Source: Actinosynnema sp042752395
GTDB taxonomy: Bacteria; Actinomycetota; Actinomycetes; Mycobacteriales; Pseudonocardiaceae
Length of the DNA stretch: 64,000 nucleotides
Assembly: GCF_042752395.1 (NCBI RefSeq)
Contig: NZ_JBHYXZ010000019.1
Span: 1 to 64,000, forward strand
Direction of reading: 5' to 3'
The position numbers were made by a program, and so were the translations under genes. Below, in pieces: positions 43,907 through 51,996 of the stretch (position 1 is its first letter; each line of letters starts with the position of its first letter). The notes beneath the pieces are model-generated. The model saw only the letters and a list, made by a program, of their open reading frames with translations. It made no database searches and was not told where the DNA came from.

Positions 43907-44464
43907 ATGGACCTCCCACGGCCCCGACGCGTCGCCGATGCCGACGCGCTGAAGGCGTTGGCGCACCCCCTGCGCGTGTCGTTGCTGAACCACCTGCTGG
44001 CCGTCGGCCCCCGCACCGCGAGCGAGTGCGCCGAGGCGGTCGGGTCGACGGCCTCCAACTGCAGCTGGCACCTGCGGCAACTGGCCAAGTCCGGGTTCGT
44101 CGAGCGGGCCGACGCGGGCGACGGGCGGGAACGGCCGTGGCGGGCCACCTCCGTCGGCTACGACGTCGGCGCGTTCGCCGACGACCCCGAGGTCCGCACC
44201 CGGCAGGACGCGCTGCTCGCGCTGGCCCTGAACGAGGACGACCGGCTCGTCCGGCGGTTCCTGGACCGGCAGCGCGAACTGCCGCGCGAGTGGCTGGACG
44301 CGTCCGCGCTGCACGGCTACACGCTCGCCGTGACCGCCGAGGAGCTGAAGGACCTGCTCGGCCGGATCGACGACGTCCTGCGCCCGTACCTGGTCCCGGT
44401 GCGGCAGGACGTGCCCGAGGGCGCGCTGCCCACCCACGTCGGCATCAGGGCCTTCCCCCGGTGA
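43907..44464 (+). CDS. ArsR-like winged-helix regulator
   Basis: A 185-residue regulator with an N-terminal ArsR-type helix-turn-helix (DALKALAHPLRVSLLNHLLAVGP ... TASNCSWHLRQLAKSGFVER) and a longer C-terminal effector region. No metal-binding cysteine pattern of classical ArsR is visible. It is co-transcribed with the MFS gene (4-nt overlap) and preceded by a large palindrome, so it probably represses its own efflux operon. Confidence 0.85.
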   Translation: MDLPRPRRVADADALKALAHPLRVSLLNHLLAVGPRTASECAEAVGSTASNCSWHLRQLAKSGFVERADAGDGRERPWRATSVGYDVGAFADDPEVRTRQDALLALALNEDDRLVRRFLDRQRELPREWLDASALHGYTLAVTAEELKDLLGRIDDVLRPYLVPVRQDVPEGALPTHVGIRAFPR

Positions 44465-45663
44465 GCCGGCCCGGGCCGTTGCGCGGGCCCGCGTTCCGCC
44501 GGCTGTGGATCGCGGGGTTCGTCTCCGAGATCGGCGACTGGGTGCTGCTGGTCGCGCTGCCGGTGCACGTGTACCAGCGCACCGGCTCCACGGCCGCCAC
44601 CGCCACGACGTTCGTGGTGGCCCTGCTGCCGAGCCTCGCGCTGTCCCCGGTGGCCGGGGTGCTGGCCGACCGCTTCGACCGGCGGAAGCTGATGCTGGTA
44701 GTCAGCCTCGCCCAGGCGGTCACCCTGCTGCCGCTGCTCACCGGCGACCTCGTGCTGGTCAACGTGGTCACGGCGGTGCAGGCCGGGCTGGCGGCGCTGT
44801 TCGAGCCCGCCAAGAACGCCCTGCTGCCGACCCTCGTGCCGCGCGAGCAGGTGCCGGCCGCCAACGGGCTGGTGGCGCTGAACGCCAACCTGGCCCGGCT
44901 GGTCGGCGCGTCGCTGGGCGGTCTCTTGCTCGGCTACACCGGGCTGACGGGTGTGGTGCTCGCCGACGTGGCGTCGTTCCTGCTGGCCGCGGCCCTCCTG
45001 GCGACGCTGCGCACGAGCGACCAGCGGCGCGGAGCCGGCGCACCCGCGTGGCGCGCCTGGCTGGACGGGCTGCGCGAGCTGCGCGGCCCGCTGCGGCCGA
45101 TGGTCGCCGTGGTCGGCCTCATGGCCACCGGCCAGGGCCTCTTCGTCGTGCTGTTCGTGGTCTTCGTGACCGAACGCCTCGGCGGGGGAGCGGCCGAGGT
45201 GGGGCTGCTGCGCGGGGTGCAGGCCGTCGGCGGCCTGCTCGGCGGCCTGCTGATCGGCGTCCTGGCCCGCCGGCTCACCCCCGACCGGCTGCTGGGCGCG
45301 TCGCTGCTCGGGTTCGCCGCGATCGCCGCCCTCGGCTGGAACGGACCGCACCTGACCACGGCGCTGGTGTTCTACCTGGCCGTGTTCGCCGTGGTGGGCG
45401 TGCCCGGCGTCGTCGCGGGGGCCGGGATGATGTCCGTGCTGCAACTGCACACGTCCGACGACGTGCGCGGCCGGGTCATGGCGACCTTCGGCAGCCTCTA
45501 CGACGGCGGCCAGGCGCTCGGCATGGTGCTGGCGGGCGCGCTCATGCCCGTGTTCGGCCTGTCCGCCCTGCTCAACGCCCAGGCCGCGCTCTACCTCGCG
45601 GCCGGCGTGCTGGCCCCGGCCGTCCTCCGCGGCCGAAGAGCAGCGCCGGCGGCGCGGCCGTGA
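44461..45663 (+). CDS. MFS efflux protein (MefA/MFS_3-like)
   Basis: A 400-residue, 12-helix major facilitator with LRGPAFRRLWIAGFVSEIGDWVLLVALPV at the N-terminus and the loop motif GVLADRFDRRKLM. It is similar to macrolide-type exporters of the MFS_3 group; the substrate is unknown. GTG start overlapping the regulator stop. Its 3' end overlaps the converging MFS gene by 92 bp. Confidence 0.88.
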   Translation: MSRPGPLRGPAFRRLWIAGFVSEIGDWVLLVALPVHVYQRTGSTAATATTFVVALLPSLALSPVAGVLADRFDRRKLMLVVSLAQAVTLLPLLTGDLVLVNVVTAVQAGLAALFEPAKNALLPTLVPREQVPAANGLVALNANLARLVGASLGGLLLGYTGLTGVVLADVASFLLAAALLATLRTSDQRRGAGAPAWRAWLDGLRELRGPLRPMVAVVGLMATGQGLFVVLFVVFVTERLGGGAAEVGLLRGVQAVGGLLGGLLIGVLARRLTPDRLLGASLLGFAAIAALGWNGPHLTTALVFYLAVFAVVGVPGVVAGAGMMSVLQLHTSDDVRGRVMATFGSLYDGGQALGMVLAGALMPVFGLSALLNAQAALYLAAGVLAPAVLRGRRAAPAARP

Positions 45664-46744
45664 CCAGCGCGGCGGGCACCAGGAACGCGCCGACCGGGTC
45701 CGCGTGGTACAGCGGCACGATCGCCGCCGGCGACACCGCCCCACCCAGGAACCGCAACGACTGCACCACCGACACCGCCCCACCGCGATTCGCGCCGTCC
45801 CCCGACAGCGCCAGGGCGTTCAACCCGACGATCACCGCCTGACTGCACGCACCCGCCACCGCCCACAACGCCGCCACCGCCACCACCGACGGCAACAACC
45901 CGACACCCGCGAGCAGCACCCCGCCGACCGCCGCGCCGGCCACCGCGCACCACCGCGCCCCGAACCGGTCGATCGACCACCCGGTGAGCCGAGCCGTGCA
46001 GATCGCGACCAGACCGAACCCGGTCAACACCAACCCCCGCCCACCCGCACCCATCCCGAACGCGTCACCCAGCCGCAACGCCACCAGGAACGACAACCCG
46101 CCCAGACAACCCCAGGCCACGAACCCGGTCGCGGCCAACCGCACCGTCCGCCCCCGCCACGCGCTGCGCAACCGCGGCCGCTCACCCCCGCGCGGCGGGT
46201 CCGCGGGCAACCCGGCCGCCGCCAACCCCGCCGCCACCACCGCCGCCCCGACGAACGCCCACCGCCACGACACCTCCGCCGCCAACCCGCTCAACAACGG
46301 CGCCGACGTCTGCCCCGCCGCCTGCATGGACGCGAAGAACCCCAACGCCCGCCCGAGCCGCTCCTTCGGCACCACCGCCGCGATCGTCGCCAACAACAGG
46401 GGAGTGGTGAACGCGTTCGCCGCCCCCTGCACCGCCCGCCCACCCATGAGCACGGGAAACGACCACGACACCGCGCACAGCACCGACGCCACCACGTACA
46501 CCGCGTACGCCACCCGAACCGTGCGACGGGCTCCCCACCCCTCCCCCCACGTGCCGGAGAACAACATCAACAACGCGAACGGCACGAGGTACCCGCTCAC
46601 CGTCGCCGCCGCCGTGCCACCGGAAACCCCGAAGTCCCCACCGACCTCGGGCAACACCGAAGCCGTCATGGCCCCACCGAAAGGCCCGAGGAACCCACCC
46701 GCGTACAACGCCGCCACCCGAACACGGCCCCGGACCCCACTCAC
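45572..46744 (-). CDS. MFS transporter (DHA1-like)
   Basis: A 390-residue, 12-helix drug:H+ antiporter-type MFS protein (AALYAGGFLGPFGGAMTASVLPEVGGDFGVS, FASMQAAGQTSAPLLSGLAAEVSWRWAFV). GTG 46744 (VSGVRGRVRV) is preferred. A GTG or ATG further upstream adds only a glycine-rich stretch. The C-terminal tail is arginine/proline-rich and reads antisense through the last 92 bp of the neighbouring MFS gene. It marks the left border of the accessory island. Confidence 0.82.
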   Translation of the reverse strand: MSGVRGRVRVAALYAGGFLGPFGGAMTASVLPEVGGDFGVSGGTAAATVSGYLVPFALLMLFSGTWGEGWGARRTVRVAYAVYVVASVLCAVSWSFPVLMGGRAVQGAANAFTTPLLLATIAAVVPKERLGRALGFFASMQAAGQTSAPLLSGLAAEVSWRWAFVGAAVVAAGLAAAGLPADPPRGGERPRLRSAWRGRTVRLAATGFVAWGCLGGLSFLVALRLGDAFGMGAGGRGLVLTGFGLVAICTARLTGWSIDRFGARWCAVAGAAVGGVLLAGVGLLPSVVAVAALWAVAGACSQAVIVGLNALALSGDGANRGGAVSVVQSLRFLGGAVSPAAIVPLYHADPVGAFLVPAALVTAAPPALLFGRGGRPGPARRPRGRARPGR

Positions 46745-46866
46745 GGCCCCGGACCCTAACCGCCCACCACCACGACAACCGCCGCCAAGCCCCCCGTGCA
46801 AGTGCTCTTCTTCCCCGAAGGAGGGGGCCGTGTCATCCCGCCGACCTGGCTCTGCCCAACCACACG

Positions 46867-46923
46867 TGTCAAGGGGGCACTCCCGGCCCTACCGCACCCG
46901 AGGCTGGAACGGCCCCCTTGACA
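46867..46923. repeat. 12-bp perfect inverted repeat upstream of the recombinase relic
   Basis: TGTCAAGGGGGC (46867-46878) and GCCCCCTTGACA (46912-46923) with a 33-nt loop. It lies between the MFS start and the recombinase fragment. It could be a hairpin or part of an old attachment region; the sequence does not decide. Confidence 0.55.
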
Positions 46924-46929
46924 GGTTGG

Positions 46930-47273
46930 ACGTGGAATTGCGGTTGGCGCGGTACTCGCGTCCGCACGCGGTTCCCACCCCCGGTTCCGCTCAAGACGGA
47001 AGCGTCGGCGCGGCGGGTGGTGTTGGATCGCGACACGGCCGTTCTGTTGGCCGGCCTGATTGGGAACCGGCCGAAGACGGCCCGGTGTTCGCCAACCCGA
47101 TTACCGGCGGGTGGTGGTCCCGCCAGCAGGTGAGCAAGGCTTTTGCTCGCGCCCGGGATCACGCGACGGCGGCCGGGATGGTCAAGCGGTCCCGGATTCA
47201 CGAGCTGCGCCACACCCACGCCGCGTGGCTGCTCACCGACGGGGTTCCGCTGCCGGCGGTGTCGTGCCCGTGA
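46930..47273 (+). pseudogene. Tyrosine recombinase (phage integrase) relic, frameshifted and truncated
   Basis: Two pieces of an integrase catalytic domain lie in different frames. About 46985-47070 reads PPVPLKTEASARRVVLDRDTAVLL (like the KT-x-SRR beta strand region). About 47072-47266 reads EDGPVFANPITGGWW ... IHELRHTHAAWLLTDGVPLPAVS with the H-x-x-R-H box. A one-base shift near 47070 separates them, the box I arginine region is missing, and a stop comes before the C-terminal HxxH and tyrosine. It is not functional, and suggests that the adjacent toxin/immunity genes arrived on an integrating element. Confidence 0.8.
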
Positions 47274-47328
47274 ACCTGGTGACGTACCGGCCGGGGTCGG
47301 CACTACTTGGCGGGCCCGGCGGGGTCCG

Positions 47329-47739
47329 CTAGTTCCAACTGGGTTGCCACTCGATCCCGGTTGGCCGTGCGCCCCCGGTGTTCATGTACTCGTGCGCGGC
47401 GCGGCGTGCTTCGGTCAGCGGGATTTCGGCGTTTGCCGGGAATTCGGTGTCTGAGCCGGTGAAGTAGTACAGGGGTGGTTGCTCGGCGGTGTCGGGTCCC
47501 TTGCTGATACAGGCGTCGGGGGCGTCGGGCCCGGAGTAGTAGAGGACTCCACGGCCGGTGCGGGCGTCCAACCCGACGTCAAGGATCGCGTGGCCGGGAT
47601 CGCCGTGGATGAGCAGTTGGACCGTGATGGGTGCGTTCCAGCCCACGACGGTGTCGAACACGGCGTCCAACTCGGCCGGGGTGTGGACGACGGTGGGCCC
47701 GGTGGCTTTCCTGTCGTACCAAGCTTCTAGCGCCACCAC
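47329..47739 (-). CDS. Imm1-family immunity protein candidate
   Basis: A 136-residue cytoplasmic protein fitting the Imm1 immunity family: AELDAVFDTVVGWNAPITVQLLIHG followed by GVLYYSGPDAPDACIS and the C-terminal EIPLTEARRAAHEYMNTG helix. Imm1 proteins are commonly encoded next to SCP1.201/DddA-like deaminase toxins, which is exactly the neighbour here (13-nt overlap with the toxin gene). Starts with GTG behind AGGAGG. Its codon choice is less GC-biased than the surrounding core genes. Confidence 0.75.
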   Translation of the reverse strand: MVALEAWYDRKATGPTVVHTPAELDAVFDTVVGWNAPITVQLLIHGDPGHAILDVGLDARTGRGVLYYSGPDAPDACISKGPDTAEQPPLYYFTGSDTEFPANAEIPLTEARRAAHEYMNTGGARPTGIEWQPSWN

Positions 47740-48539
47740 GGGCGGGCACCTCCTGTGTATCGCTTGCTGATGGGTTCGCCTTGTTCGGTCGTGCCGTACA
47801 CGGTGAGCGTCGATCCTTCCGGGAGCAGGATCGGCACGAGGGTGTCACACCCGAACGGGCCGACGCACGGCTCATTGTTGATTACGACCGTGGCGTGTCG
47901 GATTCCCTCCCGGCTCATGCGCGTGGCGAGTTTGATTTCCACATCCCCGGTCTTGGCGGATTTTCGCGGCATCCCCATGTCACGTAGTCGGGCATCGGCC
48001 GCGTCGGCATCGTCGTCCCGGCCGCTGACAATCGGTTGGGCCGTGCCGTCCGGGCCGATCCAGTAACCGCGCGTCTTCTGCCCGGCTCCGGGCACTACGG
48101 GCGGGGGTAGTTCGCGGCGTAGTTCCCCGACCCGTTCGGGTGGGACCGCGGGCCCTTCGGGTTCGGCCCGGTTGGTCGGTGGTGGTGGTGTGGACGGCTG
48201 TTGTTCGGGCGGCCGTTGCGGTGGCTGTGCCGGCCGTGGAGCGTCCGGGGCCGGTGGCACGGTGTCCGCACCCGTGAGCGCGGTCAACGCGGCCTGTGCG
48301 CGGTCCATGCCCGCCCCGAGGATCTTCCACAGGTCTTTCACCCCGTTGATCACCTGTTGGAAGCCGGCCAGCGCCTGTTCGGTGGCCGACTCCAGCCCGA
48401 CGGCCCCGCGCAGGTGTGCCGCCAACAGGTCGTGCGCCTCTTCAGCCAAGTCCTGAGCCCGTCCGACTGCGTCGCGGCACTGTGACGCCTTATCGCACGC
48501 CTGGGACAGGCTCTGAGCCACTTCCCCGATCGAGGCCAC
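47727..48539 (-). CDS. DddA/SCP1.201-like deaminase toxin with helical N-terminal domain
   Basis: A 270-residue polymorphic-toxin protein. Residues 1-92 are helical and free of a signal peptide (a likely delivery domain, WXG100-like in length). Residues 93-135 are proline-rich, and 150-270 match the SCP1.201-like deaminase fold: TGDVEIKLATRM, ATVVINNEPCVGPFGCD and LLPEGSTLTVYG. Cysteines C225 and C231 and glutamate E201 are in place, but the zinc-binding histidine two residues before the glutamate is D199 (codon GAT at 47945-47943). Start GTG at 48539 behind GAGAGGGGA. Activity is uncertain because of the substitution. Confidence 0.75.
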   Translation of the reverse strand: MASIGEVAQSLSQACDKASQCRDAVGRAQDLAEEAHDLLAAHLRGAVGLESATEQALAGFQQVINGVKDLWKILGAGMDRAQAALTALTGADTVPPAPDAPRPAQPPQRPPEQQPSTPPPPTNRAEPEGPAVPPERVGELRRELPPPVVPGAGQKTRGYWIGPDGTAQPIVSGRDDDADAADARLRDMGMPRKSAKTGDVEIKLATRMSREGIRHATVVINNEPCVGPFGCDTLVPILLPEGSTLTVYGTTEQGEPISKRYTGGARPWWR

Positions 48540-48836
48540 CCGGTCCCCTCTCCCCGCGCGTCAGCGTGGCAGAGGGGTCCGACAGTGACCGTGTCGCCAC
48601 ACTCCGTGTCCGACCCGCCAGAGTGGGGGAACGTGGGCAAGCCGCGGCATCGCCCAGTTGCTCGCTCGCGCTGGCCGGGGCGAGGTGAGCACGCCACTTG
48701 CCCACGTCGCGTACCACCTTGGACACGTCGGCGGGATGACACGGACACCGGCCCCACCATCCGACCGCAGTCAACGACGATGGCCCGTCATCCTGCCGAT
48801 CTGCCCGTCCGGCGAGGACTCTTCTTGCTTTTCGGG
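48540..48836. other. Intergenic region upstream of the toxin gene, no gene supported
   Basis: No convincing coding frame. An inverted repeat, ACGTGGGCAAG near 48632 and CTTGCCCACGT near 48698, is the only structure I can see. The right end of the accessory island probably lies here, before the PAC2 stop at 48837. Confidence 0.5.
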
Positions 48837-49733
48837 TCACATCCCGGTCGGCCCACGCCCGGGCCCACGCCCCCGCCGCCGCAGGTACCGCTCGAACTCG
48901 GCCGCGATCGCGTCACCACTGGCCTCGGTGATCTGCAACTCCGCGTCCCCGCGCTCCTCCAACGCCCGCACGTAGTTGCGCACGTCCTCGTCCTCGTCGG
49001 CCATCTCGCTGACCGTGCGCTCCCACTCCTCCGCCTGCTCGGGCAGCGCGCCGAGCGGCACCTCGACGTCCAGCACCTCCTCCACCCGGTGCAGCAGCGC
49101 CAACGTCGCCTTCGGCGAGGGCGGCTGGGACACGTAGTGGGGCACGGCCGCCCAGAAGGAGATCGCGGGCACGCCCGCCTGCACGCACAGGTCCTGGAAC
49201 ACGCCCACGATCCCGGTCGGCCCCTCGTACCGGGACCGCTCCAACCCGTACTTGGCGGCCGCCGCCTCGTCGTAGGCGGTGCCCGTCACGGGCACGGGAC
49301 GGGTGTGCGGGGTGTCCATCAGCAGCGCGCCCAGCGTGACCACCGTCGTCACGCCCAGCCGCTCGATGTGCCCGAGCAGCTCGCCGGCGAACTTCCGCCA
49401 GCGCATGTTCGGCTCGATCCCGTGCACCAGCACCACGTCGGTGGAGGAGCCGGGTGGACGGCACACCGACAACCGCGTCGTCGGGAATTCCACCCGTCGG
49501 GTGACACCGTCCACCATCCGGACTGTGGGTCGAGTCACCTGGAAGTCGTAGTAGTCGTCCGGATCGACCTCCGCCAACGGCCTCGCGTCCCACGTGAGTT
49601 GCAGGTGTTCGATCGCCGTGCTGGCGGCGTCGCCTGCATCGTTCCACCCCTCGAACGCGCACACCATGATCGGGTTGGTGAGCGGTTCGCTGGGGTCGTA
49701 GGGGGTCTGGTCGGCCTGGTCCGGATCGGTCAC
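48837..49733 (-). CDS. PAC2-family protein
   Basis: A 298-residue cytoplasmic PAC2 protein (proteasome-assembly-chaperone-like fold, ATP-grasp-associated family). Conserved stretches: MVCAFEGWNDAGDAAS, VLVHGIEPNMRWRKFAGELL, TLGALLMDTPHTRPVPVTG and a C-terminal helical region with RNYVRALEERGD. Mycobacteria carry a homologue (Rv2125) near their proteasome-linked genes, and arc is 14 kb downstream here. GTG start; divergent from the next gene. Confidence 0.9.
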   Translation of the reverse strand: MTDPDQADQTPYDPSEPLTNPIMVCAFEGWNDAGDAASTAIEHLQLTWDARPLAEVDPDDYYDFQVTRPTVRMVDGVTRRVEFPTTRLSVCRPPGSSTDVVLVHGIEPNMRWRKFAGELLGHIERLGVTTVVTLGALLMDTPHTRPVPVTGTAYDEAAAAKYGLERSRYEGPTGIVGVFQDLCVQAGVPAISFWAAVPHYVSQPPSPKATLALLHRVEEVLDVEVPLGALPEQAEEWERTVSEMADEDEDVRNYVRALEERGDAELQITEASGDAIAAEFERYLRRRGRGPGRGPTGM

Positions 49734-49783
49734 GGCGCCAGACTACGACCACCGGCGCACACCCGACGCCGTAGGCTTGGCGC

Positions 49784-50098
49784 ATGTCGGATCGTGTCAC
49801 GCCCCCGTTCCGGGGCGCGCTCGCCGACCACCTCCTCGTCGCGGGGGCCGTGACGGGCGTGACGCCGAGGTCCGCCCGCCGTCCGTCGGACGACTTCGCA
49901 GCTCACCGGGACCGCGACGGGATCGCGCCCGGAGCCCGGCCGGACGTCGCCGGTGCCCTCGCGCCCGGAGCGGAGCCCTCCGGACGGGCCGGGCGCGGCG
50001 TCGAGGAGCGGATCTTGGAACTGTCACGTCGGGGTGCCGAACTCACCCGTTCGCGGCACACCACCCCTGAGGCACCGAACGGCGAAAGGCGCACATGA
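49784..50098 (+). CDS. Small hypothetical protein ahead of the HAD hydrolase
   Basis: A 104-residue basic protein, with no family I recognise. It starts at ATG 49784, 50 bp from the divergent PAC2 start, and its stop overlaps the HAD gene's ATG by 4 nt. That coupling is the main reason to treat it as real. A helix with RGVEERILELSRRGAELTRSRH lies at residues 70-91. Confidence 0.55.
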   Translation: MSDRVTPPFRGALADHLLVAGAVTGVTPRSARRPSDDFAAHRDRDGIAPGARPDVAGALAPGAEPSGRAGRGVEERILELSRRGAELTRSRHTTPEAPNGERRT

Positions 50099-50760
50099 CG
50101 GTCGAGGCTGTGCTCTGGGACATGGACGGCACGCTGCTGGACTCGGAGAAGCTGTGGGACATCCCGCTCTACGAGTTCGTGGAGAAGTTGGGCGGCACGC
50201 TGTCGCTGGAGACCAGGCAGGCGATGGTCGGGTCGAGCGTGCCGCGCACGATGGCGATGCTGTTCGCCGAGGTTGGCGAGCCGAACCCGACGCCGGAGGA
50301 CGTGGCCGACGGCGCGGCGTGGATCATGCGCCGCACCGAGGAGGTGTTCCGCGCCGGGCTGCCGTGGCGGCCGGGCGCGCAGGAGGCGTTGCGCGCGGTC
50401 CGCGACTCGGGGGTGCCGATGGCCCTGGTCACCTCGACCGAGCGCCAGTTGACCGAGGTCGCGCTGGACACCATCGGGCGGGACCTGTTCGACGTCACCG
50501 TGTGCGGCGACGAGGTGGACCGCCGCAACAAGCCGCTGCCCGACCCGTACCTGAAGGCCGCGCGCCTGCTCGGCGCGAACCCGACGCGCTGCGTCGCGAT
50601 CGAGGACTCGCCGACCGGCGTGGCCTCCGCCGCGGCCGCCGGGTGCACGGTCCTGGTGGTGCCGTGCGACGTGCCGGTGGAGCCGGGCGAGCGCCGCGTG
50701 TTCCGCGACTCCCTGGTGGGCGTCACCCTAGCGACGCTCGCCCCGCTCCTGAACGGCTGA
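50095..50760 (+). CDS. HAD-superfamily phosphatase (beta-phosphoglucomutase-like)
   Basis: A 221-residue HAD hydrolase: motif I LWDMDGTLLDSE (two catalytic aspartates), motif II VTSTE, motif III lysine in NKPLPDPYLKAA and motif IV IEDSPTG. The C1 helical cap places it with beta-phosphoglucomutase/pseudouridine-5-phosphatase-type enzymes; substrate unknown. ATG start overlapping the upstream stop. Confidence 0.9.
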   Translation: MTVEAVLWDMDGTLLDSEKLWDIPLYEFVEKLGGTLSLETRQAMVGSSVPRTMAMLFAEVGEPNPTPEDVADGAAWIMRRTEEVFRAGLPWRPGAQEALRAVRDSGVPMALVTSTERQLTEVALDTIGRDLFDVTVCGDEVDRRNKPLPDPYLKAARLLGANPTRCVAIEDSPTGVASAAAAGCTVLVVPCDVPVEPGERRVFRDSLVGVTLATLAPLLNG

Positions 50761-50809
50761 GACCCCGGCCCGACCGCAGCCGACCCGGCCACAGCCGACC
50801 CGACCGCCG

Positions 50810-51547
50810 CTAGACCGCCGACACCGGCCGAACCCGCCGCACGGCCGGGTCGACCAGCAGCCCGAACACCACCCCGAGCCCCAGCCACAACGTGGCCGTC
50901 TCGGCGAGCGACGCGAGCCGGAACTCCCACAGCACGGCACCCGGCACGTCGGCCGGCACCGCGTCCGGCGTGCCCGGGAACGCCACCAGCAGCACGACCA
51001 CGGCCGCGACCACCGCCAACGCCACCACCGTGCCGCGAACCGGCGGGCTCAACCGGTGAAGCCGTGACGCGAGCCGGCTCGCCCCGGCCGCGACCAGCAG
51101 CCCGGCCGCGATCAACCCCAGGTAGAGCACGGTGCGGTACTCCACCGTGTCGGCGTCGCCGACACCGGGCGGGTTGGCCGGGTACTTCACCGCGGGCAGC
51201 ACCGCGGCCGCGCCGAACGCCGCCGCGGACAGCGTCACCGCCCGCACGAACGGCGTCCGGCCCGCGAACCACCGCCGCGACCCCGCGTACGCCGTGGCGA
51301 ACAACGCCCCGACCGCGACGCCGACGAGCACCGCGGCCAGCACGCCGCCGACGACCTGCGTGCCCCGGCTGAACACCTCGCCGTGCCCGTGCCCGCCCGA
51401 CGCCGCGGGCCGCGCCTCCTCGACGGCCAGCGCCGCCCGGATCGGCGCCTCGACCACGAGCACGCCGACCAGGCCCGCGAGCAGCCCGGACACCGCGCCC
51501 GCGCCCACACCGCGGGCCAACAACCCCTGGTAGGTGGGTGTCCTCAC
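50810..51547 (-). CDS. cbtA: CbtA-like cobalt transporter subunit
   Basis: A 245-residue membrane protein with about six helices, an N-terminal GLLARGVGAGAVSGLLAGLVG segment and a histidine-containing loop GGHGHGE, as in CbtA. It follows cbtB by 8 nt under one cobalamin riboswitch, the arrangement described for predicted cobalt importers that serve B12 synthesis. GTG start at 51547. Confidence 0.88.
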   Translation of the reverse strand: MRTPTYQGLLARGVGAGAVSGLLAGLVGVLVVEAPIRAALAVEEARPAASGGHGHGEVFSRGTQVVGGVLAAVLVGVAVGALFATAYAGSRRWFAGRTPFVRAVTLSAAAFGAAAVLPAVKYPANPPGVGDADTVEYRTVLYLGLIAAGLLVAAGASRLASRLHRLSPPVRGTVVALAVVAAVVVLLVAFPGTPDAVPADVPGAVLWEFRLASLAETATLWLGLGVVFGLLVDPAVRRVRPVSAV

Positions 51548-51555
51548 GCCGGCGC

Positions 51556-51741
51556 CTAGTGGCACGGGACGCCGAGCGCGTGCCGGCCGTCGTGGAAGAA
51601 CTCGTGCACGGTCTCGGCGGCGTGGCCGAGCGCGATGCCGTTCTCCTGCAGCACCAGCCAGGTCACGGCCAGCGCGACCAGCGCGACGGCGTAGGCCCAT
51701 TTGGGGACCGGTGGGGAGAGGGGGTGCGCGGGGCTCGTCAT
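51556..51741 (-). CDS. cbtB: CbtB-like cobalt transporter subunit
   Basis: A 61-residue single-helix membrane protein. The helix (YAVALVALAVTWLVLQE) is followed by the histidine-rich tail ALGHAAETVHEFFHDGRHALG that characterises CbtB and may bind cobalt. The ATG at 51741 has GGAGGAGG about 6 nt upstream. It is the first gene after the riboswitch. Confidence 0.9.
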   Translation of the reverse strand: MTSPAHPLSPPVPKWAYAVALVALAVTWLVLQENGIALGHAAETVHEFFHDGRHALGVPCH

Positions 51742-51784
51742 GACGGCCTCCTCCATACCTCGTGGAAGGTCAACAACAACTCGT

Positions 51785-51945
51785 GCCGCAGCCGGTCTCC
51801 TGACTCCCGGATCGACGCCGTCCCCGCGTCTTCCCAGCCGCTGCGCGCGGCCAGTGACGTGCTCGGCGGGTTGGCTCCCCGGTCACAGTGGCGAGGACCG
51901 CGCCGGATTCCCACCGGCTTCCCGTCCACTGCGGCGCCCGAACGG
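51785..51945 (-). promoter_or_regulatory. Cobalamin riboswitch controlling cbtBA
   Basis: On the minus strand the elements occur in the family order: GGGAAGCCGGTGGGAATCC (51923-51905), the B12-box core GCCACTGT (51892-51885) and GGAGTCAGGAGACC (51807-51794). The 3' end lies about 44 nt before the cbtB ATG. When adenosylcobalamin is bound, expression of the cobalt transporter should fall. Confidence 0.92.
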
Positions 51946-51996
51946 TAGAGGCCGATCACCGGCGGGCACAACCGACCAGACGAGTTGTCGTGCGCG

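Noticed and set aside
46745..48836. tRNA gene as attachment site for the island
   Set aside because: No cloverleaf-like sequence seen on either strand around the integrase relic.
48585..49853. Plus-strand open frame across the PAC2 gene
   Set aside because: Arginine/proline-rich antisense shadow of PAC2 with no start signal.
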